The notes under the pieces were generated by a model. That model saw only the letters and a list, made by a program, of their open reading frames with translations, had not been told where the DNA came from and made no database searches. The translations under genes were made by a program, and so were the position numbers. Below, in pieces: positions 38,300-46,682 of a stretch of 64,000 nt of DNA; positions within the stretch are counted from its first letter, which is position 1, and each line of letters opens with the position of its first letter. The DNA comes from Acidobacteriota bacterium (GTDB lineage Bacteria > Acidobacteriota > Thermoanaerobaculia > Multivoradales > JAGPDF01). The stretch covers positions 1 to 64,000 of the forward strand of contig JACTMI010000019.1 of the NCBI GenBank assembly GCA_014584695.1, read 5' to 3'.

Positions 38300-39476
38300 G
38301 GAAGTTCTCCGCGTCGGCGCGGCCGAGCGGCCCCTCGCCGAGCCCCGGGTTGACGTGCGCCGGCGCCGCGCCCGGCGCCACCAGCGTGCCGCCGCGCACG
38401 CCGCTCCAGGCGGCGCCCTGCGCCGCGGCGAGGAGCGCGCGCCGGCAGGGCGGACAGACGCGCTGGTAGTGGTCGGGGCGGCCCGCCTTCCCCGGATCGA
38501 TCCGGTAGTCGAAGCCGAGCCGGCGCTCGACTTCGATCAGGTCCTCGGAGTGCATCTTCGAGGTGAAGCCGTGGCCGCAGCGGGCGCAGCGCTCGGGCTC
38601 GGCCTCGCGTCCGGCCTCCTTGTAGAAGCGCACCGCGATCTGCGCCGGTCGCTGGAAGACGTGGAAGAATTTGCCGAAGGGGAGCCAAAGGAAGGTGAAG
38701 ATCACCGTCACGGCGTGGAGGATCGCCAGGAAGTCGTAGGCGTAGCCGTGCATCCAGGTGTAGCTCGCGGTCAGCATCAGGCCGGTCAGGCTGACCGCGA
38801 ACAGCAGGATCAGGGGGAGGAAGTCCTCGACGAAGCTCTGGAGCGCGGCCGCTCCCTCCTCGCGCATGCGCCGGCGCATCGCCAGCATGACGCCGGCGAT
38901 CACCAGGAACGACGCCCAGACCAGGCCGTGGAAGAGGAAGAAGGCGAGCACCGAATCGCTCGGAAACGCGAACGCCGGGAAGCCGAAGACGATCACCCGG
39001 TAGAGCCCCGGATCGCCCGGCTCGGACTCGAAGGCGAGCCAGCCGAAGACCAGCGGGAAGGTGATCGCGACCGCGAGCAGGCACCCCCAGAGGATCAGGA
39101 CGTGGGTCAGGCCGCGCAGCCGGTCGCGCGCGAAGATGAAGCGGTTGAGCGCGAGGTCCGAGACCGCGTGGCGCGCGAGGCCGGCCAGCCGGCCGAGGCG
39201 GCCGCCGCGCCCGCCGCGCCGGAGGAAGACCTGCCAGCCGCGCCGCCAGTAGAAGTCGGTGGGCGGTCGTTTCAGCCACATCGCGTAGCGGTAGGTGAGC
39301 CCGAAGGTCGCGAACAGCACCGAGAAGGTGTAGGCCACCAACGCCGCGTCGAAGTGCGCAAGCTTGCGCGACCCGGCGACGATCAGCGCGCCGAGCGCCG
39401 CGGTCGCGACGACACCCCACGCGATCGGTCCGGCGGACCTCGGGGCGGAGCGTGGTGTCGTGGTCACGGGGTCCAT
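38292..39476 (-). CDS. NarI/HmeC-like b-type membrane subunit with C-terminal zinc-ribbon cysteines
   Basis: A 394-residue protein with about seven helices and several membrane-embedded histidines (for example [55 protein letters not shown]), consistent with heme-b binding as in NarI-type quinol oxidising subunits. The tail has two C-x2-C pairs ([18 protein letters not shown]), suggesting a small zinc or iron site. It starts the minus-strand operon and overlaps the molybdenum subunit by 8 bases. AGGAGG lies 4 bases before the ATG. Automated pipelines may call such proteins MFS transporters; the histidine pattern argues against that. Confidence 0.65.
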   Translation of the reverse strand: MDPVTTTPRSAPRSAGPIAWGVVATAALGALIVAGSRKLAHFDAALVAYTFSVLFATFGLTYRYAMWLKRPPTDFYWRRGWQVFLRRGGRGGRLGRLAGLARHAVSDLALNRFIFARDRLRGLTHVLILWGCLLAVAITFPLVFGWLAFESEPGDPGLYRVIVFGFPAFAFPSDSVLAFFLFHGLVWASFLVIAGVMLAMRRRMREEGAAALQSFVEDFLPLILLFAVSLTGLMLTASYTWMHGYAYDFLAILHAVTVIFTFLWLPFGKFFHVFQRPAQIAVRFYKEAGREAEPERCARCGHGFTSKMHSEDLIEVERRLGFDYRIDPGKAGRPDHYQRVCPPCRRALLAAAQGAAWSGVRGGTLVAPGAAPAHVNPGLGEGPLGRADAENFHG

Positions 39477-39531
39477 CCCACCTCCTCCTGCGATCGATGG
39501 CGATGGTACAGCAGCTCGTCGATTCCGGCGG

Positions 39532-40949
39532 TCACGCCGGTCGGTCCGATCGATCGGCGCGCAGCAGCGAGAGCAGCGAAGCGGCCCAGGTGACGCCGCC
39601 CGCCAACGCCAGGATGCCGCCGATCGCCATCAGGACGACGCCCGTGCGCTGACCCGGGCCCGAGAGCACCTGATCGACGCCGTAGGTCTTCCGCCCCAGG
39701 CCGAAGGCGCCGGCCACCATCAGGCCGGTCGCGAAGAAGAGCTGCCCCGCGCCGTAGAGGACCGCCACCCGGCCGAGCGCGCGGTCGCGGAAGGCGGCGC
39801 GCGCGGTGGCCGGTCGGCCCGATCGGCTCCGGTCGAACGGGGCAGCAGCAGCAGCGTGAGCGCCATGTAGGCGAGAGTGGCCGAGCCGATGGTCGCGTGG
39901 TAGTGCCCGGGAATGCGCAGGTCGGAGCCGCGGATCAGGGCGCCGTAGACCAGTCCGGCCAACATCAGCAGCGAGCTCGCGGCGAGCGGCCGGAGCGCGC
40001 GGGCGGCGGCGGGAGACGACGGGTCGCGGCGCGCGCGCAGGTGCGGCACGATCACGAACCCGAGGAAGACCACCAGACCCGGGAAGAGCCCCCAGCGCAT
40101 CAGCTGCGCGTAACCCGCGTGGTAGCGCCAGCCCGCCGGGTGCGCGGCGAGGAGCGGGAGCACCGACAGCGCCGCGACGCCGAGCAGCCCGAGCGCGACG
40201 CGCGCGGCCGCTCCGGCGGCGACCGGCCGCCCCGTGCCGGCGGCGGCGAGCAGCGCCCAGGCGACGAGAACGAAGGCGGAGGTCGCAATCTGGAGGACGT
40301 GGCCGCTCCCCCAGAGCAGCTGCTCGTAGGCGGCGGTCACGTCGCCGGCGACGCTCAGCCGGGCGTACGCGACGGCGAGGACGGCGAGCGCGAGCAGGGT
40401 CGACGCCGCGCCGAGCCGCAGGAAGCCGCGCTGCGCGCGCAGCGTCGCCGCGACCGGGCCGGCGTCGTCGCCGCCGGGTGCTCGCGAGCTGTCGCCGAAC
40501 GGCAGCAGTGCCCGGTCGAGATAGCTCGCGACGACGCCGGCGGCGAACAGCAGGAGCCCGGCGACGAAGAGCGGCTGGTCGACGAGCGGGACGTAGTTGA
40601 CGGTGTGCGGCCGCCCCCACCCCGGGATCAGCCCGCTGCCGAGCGCGACGGCGCCGGCGGCGGCGAGCCAGGGCGCGACCGCCGCGCGCCTGCCGGCGCG
40701 CCGTCCGCCGGCCGCGGCGAGGTGGAAGAGCGCGACCGGCAGCGCCGCGAACCAGACGACGACGCCGAGGTCGACGTGGACGACGAGCACGCGCCGGGCG
40801 AGCTCGGTGTCGGTCAGGTGCCGGGCGAGCGCGGGCACGCGCGCGGCGACCACGCCGAACGCGAGCAGCCCGCTCACCGCGAGCGCCGACGCCGCCAGCA
40901 GCATCCAGCGGCGGGCGAGCGCCGGCCGTTCTCGAGTCAGGAGTTCCAT
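39532..40949 (-). pseudogene. Frameshifted heme-copper oxidase subunit I-like gene of NO-related clusters
   Basis: From ATG 40949 a multi-helix protein runs through the heme-copper-like segments VVHVDLGVVVWFAA, LWGSGHVLQIATSAFV, HPAGWRYHAGYAQLMRW and PGHYHATIGSATLAYMAL, whose histidines fall where subunit-I ligands are expected. Near 39840 the frame breaks at a GGGG run; the protein continues in another frame as RDRALGRVAVLYGAGQLFFATGLMVAGAFG to the stop at 39532. One indel would restore a protein of about 470 residues. Its neighbour Ric and the divergent NnrS suggest a role in NO handling. Whether the break is real or a sequencing error cannot be decided here. Confidence 0.6.
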
Positions 40950-41015
40950 GGCGGCAGGGGCCTGCGGGCAGCCGGTCTACGCTCCGGCCGCGCGCAGCTG
41001 CCCGGGACCCGACGG

Positions 41016-41690
41016 TCAGGCCGCCGCGGCGCGGGGGAACAGGACGTTGTTCTCGAGGTGGATGTGCTCGTGCAGATCGGTCTCGAGTGCCGCCAGGCCG
41101 TGCCAAAGGGCGTTCCAGGTGTTGCAGGCGCCGTCGGGGACGCGGAAGTCGTCGGTCAACTCGCGAATCCGGTGGAGCTCCTGACCGACACGGGTGTGGT
41201 CGTCGACGAACGACCCGACCTGCGAAGGCTGGCCCGCGGCGTCGAGGAGGAGGGAGGGGAAGAGGGTTTCCTCTTCCTCGTGCAGATGCTGGTCGAGCTC
41301 GCTCTTCAGCTGGAGGAAACTCTCGAGCAGGGCGCCGAGGCGCTCCGGGTCCTTGTCGCCGTGGACGCGGAAGACTCTACGCGCCATCGCCTCGAGCCGC
41401 GGCAGCTCCTCTCGCAACGGGTCGTGGTAGCGCTCGACGATGTGGACCACCAGGTCGCCGAGCGGCGCTTCCTGCCAATTCCGAGTGGCGAGATCGGCGC
41501 CGGGCGAGGTGATCTCGCGCTCGATTTCCTGGAGGACGCCCGCAGGATCGATCTCTCGCTTCGCGCAGGCATCGGCGAGCGCCACGCCACCGCCGCAACA
41601 GAAGTCGATGCCGTGGCGGGCGAAAACGCGGGTGGCGAGCGGGTGGCGGGCGGCGATCTCGCCGACGCGGGATTCGGGGCTCAGGCTCAT
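41016..41690 (-). CDS. ric: Iron-sulfur cluster repair di-iron protein Ric (YtfE/ScdA)
   Basis: A 224-residue protein: an N-terminal DUF542 domain with HGIDFCCGGG (about residues 26-35) and a hemerythrin-like di-iron domain with ligand residues in HIVERYHDPLREELPRL (about 81-97), HLHEEEETLFP, DDHTRVGQELHRI and HEHIHLENNVLFPRA. Ric restores Fe-S clusters damaged by NO or oxidants. GAGGAGA lies before the ATG. Divergent from nnrS; a TTGACA-N17-GAGAAT promoter reading toward ric overlaps the shared 42-bp regulatory block. Confidence 0.95.
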   Translation of the reverse strand: MSLSPESRVGEIAARHPLATRVFARHGIDFCCGGGVALADACAKREIDPAGVLQEIEREITSPGADLATRNWQEAPLGDLVVHIVERYHDPLREELPRLEAMARRVFRVHGDKDPERLGALLESFLQLKSELDQHLHEEEETLFPSLLLDAAGQPSQVGSFVDDHTRVGQELHRIRELTDDFRVPDGACNTWNALWHGLAALETDLHEHIHLENNVLFPRAAAA

Positions 41691-41755
41691 GACGCGGCTC
41701 TCCTCGGGTGGGGGATGGATGCGGGAAGGCGGTTGCTCACGTCGCCATTCTCGGA

Positions 41756-41797
41756 TTGACGCGAGTCATTGTCAAGTATAAAGTCACAACAATCATG
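41756..41797. promoter_or_regulatory. Divergent promoter/operator block, copy A (ric / nnrS)
   Basis: TTGAC (41756) and GTCAA (41771) form an inverted pair 10 bases apart; TATAAA follows at 41777 and the nnrS ATG begins at 41795, 24 bases after GTCAA begins. On the other strand TTGACA-N17-GAGAAT points at ric. The block matches 33 of 42 positions of the one at 47695-47736, including the start codon. No Shine-Dalgarno sequence precedes the nnrS ATG, implying a near-leaderless message. Confidence 0.7.
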
Positions 41798-43171
41798 ATA
41801 AAGGCGCCGGCCCTCGCGAGCCCGTTCGGAACCGCCGGTCCTGGACCGCTCTATCCACGCTTCTTCCTCGCCGGCATCGCCGTCACGCTGACCGCGGGGG
41901 CGACCTGGGGGGCGTGGCTGCTCCTGCGCATCGCCCGCGCGCGCGACTTCGCCGCGCCGTCGATCTTCGAAGTCAACGCGCACGGGCAGGCGCAGATCTA
42001 CGGCTGGATGGGGCTCTTCATCCTGGGCTTCGCGCTCCAGATGTTCCCGGCCTTCTGGGGAGCGCGGCTCGTCGCGCCGCGACTGGCGCGCGCGCTGCTG
42101 CCGCTGATGGCGGCGGCGATCGCCGTGCGCGCCGTCGCCGAGGCCCGCCCGGCGGGGCGCTTCGCCGACCTCGCGGTCGTGGCGGGGGGCGTCCAGCTCG
42201 CCGTGGTCGCGACCTTCGTGGCGCTGCTCGCGGCGACCTCCCGCCGTGGCCTGGCGCGAAGGCACGTCGCCGATCGCTACCTCGGCGCCGGCCTCGTCTG
42301 GTTCCTGCTCGGCACCGCGCTCGACCTGCGCCACCTCGCGCGCACGGTCGGCGCCGCCGACCGCGACGCGCTGCTCGCCGAGATCGCGACCTGGCAGCTG
42401 CCGCTGCGCGACCTGCAGATCCACGGCCTGGCGCTGTCGATGATCCTCGGCGTCTCGCTGCGCGTGCTGCCCGGCCTGTTCGGCACGCCGATCGCCGACG
42501 AGCGGCGGGCGCGCCGCCTGTTCTGGCCGCTCCAGCTCGCGATCCTCGCCGAGGCGGCGCTCTTCCCGCTCGCCATGGCGACAAAGCGACCGCTGCTGTT
42601 CGTCGGCTTCTGGATCGCGACGGTCGTCTTCGCGATCGCGGCGGCGCTCGCCGCCGCCAACCTGCGGGTCTTCGCGCGGCCGCGCGTCGCGCTGCCGCGG
42701 GTGTCGCCGCTCGCCTTCGCGCGCGCGGCGCACGTCTGGCTCGTCGTCTCGCTCGCGATGCTGGTGGCGGGTCCGTTCTGGTCGCGCCTGCTCGAGGTGC
42801 CGTTCTCGCACGCCTGGCACGGCGCGACGCGGCACGCGATCACGGTCGGCTTCGTCAGCCTGATGATGATCGGCGTCGCCTCGCGCATCGCGCCGCGCCC
42901 GGCGGGGAGCGGTGCGACCGGGGCCGCGCTGCCGCTCGCGCCGTTCGTGCTGCTCAATCTCGGCTGCACGCTGCGCGTCAGCCAGCAGGTGCTGACCGAC
43001 CTGACCCCCGTCGCCTTCCTGCCGGCCGGGGTCTCGGGGCTGCTCGAAGTCTCCGGGCTCGCGTGGTGGGCGACCTGGATCGTCCCGCGTCTCGTCCGCG
43101 CCAGCCGGCCGCTCGAAGTGGCCCGCGCGGCGCTCGCCGGCGAACCGATGCCGCCGCCGACCGGACGCTGA
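41795..43171 (+). CDS. nnrS: NnrS family membrane protein
   Basis: A 458-residue protein with about 12 helices and the NnrS signatures FEVNAHGQAQIYGWMGLFILGFALQMFP (about residues 48-75), LQIHGLALSMILGVSLRVLPGLFG and HAITVGFVSLMMIGVASRIAP. NnrS is a heme- and copper-containing membrane protein that protects cells during nitrosative stress and denitrification. ATG 41795 is fixed by alignment with the copy-B block and by the family N-terminus. Its neighbours Ric, CopD and the NO-reductase-like operon support that role. Confidence 0.92.
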   Translation: MIKAPALASPFGTAGPGPLYPRFFLAGIAVTLTAGATWGAWLLLRIARARDFAAPSIFEVNAHGQAQIYGWMGLFILGFALQMFPAFWGARLVAPRLARALLPLMAAAIAVRAVAEARPAGRFADLAVVAGGVQLAVVATFVALLAATSRRGLARRHVADRYLGAGLVWFLLGTALDLRHLARTVGAADRDALLAEIATWQLPLRDLQIHGLALSMILGVSLRVLPGLFGTPIADERRARRLFWPLQLAILAEAALFPLAMATKRPLLFVGFWIATVVFAIAAALAAANLRVFARPRVALPRVSPLAFARAAHVWLVVSLAMLVAGPFWSRLLEVPFSHAWHGATRHAITVGFVSLMMIGVASRIAPRPAGSGATGAALPLAPFVLLNLGCTLRVSQQVLTDLTPVAFLPAGVSGLLEVSGLAWWATWIVPRLVRASRPLEVARAALAGEPMPPPTGR

Positions 43172-43202
43172 GCGGAGCCGGGCGCCACGGAGGGAACCGA
43201 CG

Positions 43203-43646
43203 ATGTACGGTGCGATGCTCTTGCTGCACATCTTGGCCGCGACGATCTGGACCGGCGGCCACCTGGTCCTGACGATCGCGATCCTGCCGCGCGTTCTGCG
43301 GGAGCGCTCGCCGGCCAAGCTTCTGGAGTTCGAGTCGGCTTACGAGCGGATCGGCATCCCGTCGCTGGTCGTCCAGGTCGCGACCGGCCTCTGGCTGGCG
43401 CACCGGATGGTGCCGGAGCTCTCGCGCTGGCTCGCCTTCGGCGATCCGGTCGCGACCCTGGTCGGAGTCAAGCTCCTGCTGCTCGCCACCACCGTCGCCT
43501 TCGCCCTCGACGCCCGCCTGCGCCTGATCCCCCGCCTGTCGAAACAGAACCTCGGCGCCCTCGCCTGGCACATCGTCCCGGTGACGATCGTCTCGGTCCT
43601 CTTCGTCGTCGTCGGAGTCTCGTTCCGGACCGGCTGGTTCTACTGA
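43203..43646 (+). CDS. CopD-family membrane protein
   Basis: A 147-residue protein with four helices; the opening LLLHILAATIWTGGHLVLTIAILPRVL and FESAYERIGIPSLVVQVATGLWLA match the copper-resistance D domain. Two histidines in the first helix (LHILAATIWTGGH) are candidate metal or heme ligands. Likely moves copper or heme across the inner membrane. It lies 31 bases after nnrS, so is probably co-transcribed. Confidence 0.85.
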   Translation: MYGAMLLLHILAATIWTGGHLVLTIAILPRVLRERSPAKLLEFESAYERIGIPSLVVQVATGLWLAHRMVPELSRWLAFGDPVATLVGVKLLLLATTVAFALDARLRLIPRLSKQNLGALAWHIVPVTIVSVLFVVVGVSFRTGWFY

Positions 43647-43736
43647 CCGCCGGATGCCGCCGGCGGGCTCTCCGATCGACCGCCGCCCGAACCCACCGCG
43701 GCGACGGTGCTGAGACACAAGGAGCCGAGTCCGGAC

Positions 43737-43967
43737 CTACCTCCGCCAGTAGCCGTTGGCCGCGGCGACGGTCTGGAAGTTGATCGCGACGACCTGGGAG
43801 GCGGCGGTCAGCGCTTCGGCCGAGTTCGCGTAGTTCGGTCGCAGTTGTTTGAGGACCTCGACGTCGGGTTGCGTGTACTTGACGCCCCGCCGGCTGAGCG
43901 TGATGGCGAGCTCGAAGCCTTCCTGCGGCGTCGCGGTGATCAGCGAGGGGAGCCAGGTCTCGGTCAC
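43737..43967 (-). CDS. Hexameric tyrosine-coordinated heme protein (HTHP)
   Basis: A 76-residue protein starting at GTG 43967 (AGGAGG 7 bases upstream, GTGA overlap with the previous stop). It matches HTHP throughout: TWLPSLITATPQEGFELAITLSRRGVK, and QLRPNYANSAEALTAASQVVAINFQTVAAANGYW, with the axial tyrosine at Y46. HTHP forms hexamers that bind six tyrosine-ligated hemes and show peroxidase/catalase activity. It is the last of six overlapping genes, coupled to a predicted NO reductase, a link I have not seen described. Confidence 0.9.
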   Translation of the reverse strand: MTETWLPSLITATPQEGFELAITLSRRGVKYTQPDVEVLKQLRPNYANSAEALTAASQVVAINFQTVAAANGYWRR

Positions 43968-44599
43968 GATGGAGCCTCCTGTTCGAGTGGAGATGGGTTC
44001 GTCGTGCGGGGGTCGGGCCCGGAGGACGCGACCTCGACGCGATGCCGCCTCTGGTTTCGCGCCGTCGCGCGCAGTGAAGTCACGCCGGCGAGCACGACGA
44101 GCAGGACGACGAGAGGCGAGAGCCGGAGGAGCCACGCGCCAGTCATCCGTTGCTGCGCGAGATCGAAGGTGCCGCAGAGCAGCGCCGAGTAACTCGAGTA
44201 GATGATCCCGAGGGCGATCGTCATCGCCGCGGCGTAGATGCCGAGGACGCCCCGGACGACGAACGGCATGTTTCGCCAGCTCGCCGCGACTGCGGCGCCG
44301 GCGCCGAACATCGAGACGTGCATCAACTGGTCGGCGACTTCGCTCGCGCGAATCGCGTCGACTGAGCGCGGGAGCATCCAGAAGGCGAGCGCTCCGAGAG
44401 CGCAGGCGAGACCGGTCAAACCGTACTGGTTTCCCCGCGTCCAGGTTCCGCCTGAGCGGCCTGTGGCGAGAGTGCCGAGAGCCGCCCACGCCGGGAGGGC
44501 GAGCAGGACGAGCCGCGGCATGGTCGCGTCGAGCCATTCGTCTGCCGCGGAGTTGGACAGCGCGAGCGCGGCGGCGGCGATCCAGAGCGCACGCCTCAA
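43964..44599 (-). CDS. Membrane protein of the norSY-senC-orf1 cluster (orf1-like)
   Basis: A 211-residue protein starting at TTG 44599, overlapping the SCO1 stop (TTGA). It has about six helices with FWMLPRSVDAIRASEVADQLMHVSMFGAGAAVAASW in the middle, faintly like CtaG-type assembly factors. In nitrifiers and some heterotrophs an unassigned membrane gene (orf1) follows norS-norY-senC, and this gene holds that position. Its function is unknown; assembly of the copper centre is a reasonable guess. The hydrophilic tail (about 180-211) ends at the HTHP start. Confidence 0.6.
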   Translation of the reverse strand: MRRALWIAAAALALSNSAADEWLDATMPRLVLLALPAWAALGTLATGRSGGTWTRGNQYGLTGLACALGALAFWMLPRSVDAIRASEVADQLMHVSMFGAGAAVAASWRNMPFVVRGVLGIYAAAMTIALGIIYSSYSALLCGTFDLAQQRMTGAWLLRLSPLVVLLVVLAGVTSLRATARNQRRHRVEVASSGPDPRTTNPSPLEQEAPS

Positions 44600-45225
44600 C
44601 CGACGACCTCACGCACGGCGGACGCGAGCCGGTCGAGATCCTCGTTCGCCGGCAGAATGCGCACGACACGGCCCTCGGGGTCGATGACGAAGATGTCGAC
44701 GCCGTGGTTGATCAGGCCGTCGGGGCGCCGATAGAGCCAGATTCCGAGCTGTCGCAAGGGCTCGTCGCCGGCACCGTCGGCGGGCGTCACGAAGGCCCAG
44801 TTCGGAGGCGAACCGTAGGCCTCCCAGACCGCGCGGAGCCGATCGGGAGGATCCCGGTCCACGCTGACGCTCACCGCCCGAAGGCGGCTCGGCGGGACGT
44901 CGGAGAGCGTCGCGGCCAACCGCTGGAGGCGTGACATCGCGAGCGGGCAGATGTCGGGGCATCGCAGGTACATGGCCTGGACGAGCCGATAGCCGCCGTC
45001 GCGGGCGCCGAGATCGATCGTCTGGCCTCTCTGGTCGATGACCTCGAAGCGGGGCGCCGGGCGGGGCAGAGGACCGGCCGTCGCCACGGCAGCCGAGAAC
45101 GCGGTGAACGCCGTGAAGCCGTGCGTCCACCACGCGCCGACGACGATCCACGCGCCGGCCACCATCGCCGCGGGCAACCAGGCCAGCAGGCGGCGCAGCC
45201 TGGCAGGGCGCGGCTCGCGCGTCAT
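44596..45225 (-). CDS. senC: SCO1/SenC copper chaperone
   Basis: A 209-residue thioredoxin-fold protein with an N-terminal anchor (residues 14-36), the copper site C-x3-C in LRCPDICPLAM (about 96-106), and the distal His in GLINHGVDIFVIDPEGRVV (about 175-193). SCO proteins deliver copper to CuA centres. It overlaps the subunit I gene upstream and the orf1-like gene downstream by four bases each, consistent with assembly of the adjacent terminal enzyme. Confidence 0.92.
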   Translation of the reverse strand: MTREPRPARLRRLLAWLPAAMVAGAWIVVGAWWTHGFTAFTAFSAAVATAGPLPRPAPRFEVIDQRGQTIDLGARDGGYRLVQAMYLRCPDICPLAMSRLQRLAATLSDVPPSRLRAVSVSVDRDPPDRLRAVWEAYGSPPNWAFVTPADGAGDEPLRQLGIWLYRRPDGLINHGVDIFVIDPEGRVVRILPANEDLDRLASAVREVVG

Positions 45226-46682
45226 GCGGCCGTGCCCGACCTGCGCCGCCGCCCGGCGACCAGGGAGACGCAGAAGACCAGTGCGCCCAGCAGGAAGACC
45301 GAGCCGCCGAGGGCGCCCCAGCGCGCGAGCTCGGCCGCCCGGTCGGCGAGGTCGGGATAGGGGATCGTCGCGTAGCTGGCGAAGCGGCGCGGCACGGAAT
45401 CGAGCCCGCCGAGAAAGAACATCAGGACGAAGGTGTAGCCGCCGGCGAGCATCGCCGCGAGGCCGGTCCCGGCCAGCCGCTCGGCGCGCGAGCGCAGGAA
45501 GAGATGCATGAAGCCGAGCAGGATCAAGACGTAGCCGACCAGGAAGTAGGTGTGGAAGTGCGCAGGCACCCAGAGCGTGTTGTGGAAGACGAGATTGACC
45601 GCGATCGTCGAGTCGACCACCGCCGTGATGCCGCCGAGGACCCAGCCGAGGATGCCGAGCGTGAACGCCGCCGGCGCGAAGCTCCAGCGCAGCCCGGAGC
45701 GGTGAATCTGCGCGCCCAGGCCGAAGACCGTCACCGCCGTCGCGGGCACCGCCGAGCCGTACGAGGCGATCTGACCGAAGACCTGAAGGGCGACCGGCTG
45801 GACGAAGTCCATGTAGAGATGGTGGAAGTAGGCGAAGAGGATGAAGAAGAGCGTGGCGTTCCAGGCCACCGCGACGGTGCGGGTGACCTTCCAGGCGCGG
45901 CCCGTGAAGCGGGGCATCAGCTCGTAGATCGCGCAGATGCCGCAGTACATGGCGACGTTCACGATGGTGTGACCGAACATGAACATGCCGTTCTTGAGCA
46001 GCAGGGCGTCGAACTCGGTCGCCGGCGCGAGCCACTTGAACAGGTAGGTCATCAGCGTTGCGGCCCCGACGATCGTTCCCAGCACCCCGGCGACGGCGCA
46101 GATCGACGCGACCAGGACGCCCGCGGGCGCCGGCTCGCCCGCGCCCGCCCGGAAGCGATCCCAGGCGAACATCCGGCCGATGCCGTGCTCGGCCGCGAGC
46201 GCGCGCAGGATGTCGAGCTGCGCGACGAGCCAGGCGAGGCCCATCGCCATGAGCGCGACGATCGTGGTGCCCGTCGCCCAGCCGGGCCACGTCGCCTTGA
46301 GGAAGGGGAGCGGGTAGAGGGCATACCAGCCGGCCGCGAACTTGCCGATCAGGGTGGCGACCAGCAGCGCGACGGCGCCGGCCACGAACAGGACGTAGGC
46401 GACCCACATCGCGGCGCGGCTCGGCCGGGCGTGGCGCGCGGCGACGAACCAGACCATCGCGATGCCGGCCGAGAAGAGCGTGCCGGCCATGCCGAGGCCG
46501 TGCATCGTCATCAGCGCATAAAAGTCCGGAGTCGAGAGCGGGACGACCGCGCCCTGGGCGAGGCGCATGGTGATGCCGAGCGTGACCAGGAGGAGAAAGA
46601 TCGCCAGCGTGGTGACGAGCCAGGTGGCGATCAGGCGGCGGTCGCGATCAGGGGTACTTCCCGTTGCGGTTCCGGTACTCAT
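45222..46682 (-). CDS. norS: Heme-copper oxidase superfamily subunit I, predicted sNOR-type nitric oxide reductase
   Basis: A 486-residue subunit I with 12 or so helices. Ligand histidines are visible: H61 (heme, TM2), H238 (CuB, GHTIVN), H287/H288 (CuB, FHHLYMD) and H375/H377 (AHFHTYFLVGY, hemes). The oxygen-reductase HPEVY segment after the CuB His is replaced by H238-TIV-N242, placing Asn where cNOR has its catalytic Glu; from memory this is a feature of the sNOR family. The gene order subunit II, subunit I, SenC, membrane ORF equals the norSY-senC-orf1 cluster. NO rather than O2 as substrate is therefore my favoured inference. Confidence 0.75.
   Translation of the reverse strand: MSTGTATGSTPDRDRRLIATWLVTTLAIFLLLVTLGITMRLAQGAVVPLSTPDFYALMTMHGLGMAGTLFSAGIAMVWFVAARHARPSRAAMWVAYVLFVAGAVALLVATLIGKFAAGWYALYPLPFLKATWPGWATGTTIVALMAMGLAWLVAQLDILRALAAEHGIGRMFAWDRFRAGAGEPAPAGVLVASICAVAGVLGTIVGAATLMTYLFKWLAPATEFDALLLKNGMFMFGHTIVNVAMYCGICAIYELMPRFTGRAWKVTRTVAVAWNATLFFILFAYFHHLYMDFVQPVALQVFGQIASYGSAVPATAVTVFGLGAQIHRSGLRWSFAPAAFTLGILGWVLGGITAVVDSTIAVNLVFHNTLWVPAHFHTYFLVGYVLILLGFMHLFLRSRAERLAGTGLAAMLAGGYTFVLMFFLGGLDSVPRRFASYATIPYPDLADRAAELARWGALGGSVFLLGALVFCVSLVAGRRRRSGTAA

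Noticed and set aside
36173-38353. Long open frame antisense to the molybdenum enzyme (726 codons)
   Set aside because: Composition is that of a shadow frame; the opposite strand encodes a complete cofactor-binding enzyme.
41756-41775. Reading TTGAC-N10-GTCAA as a DNR/NNR-type site
   Set aside because: Those sites have a four-base spacer; the ten-base spacer and the conserved downstream segment do not fit.
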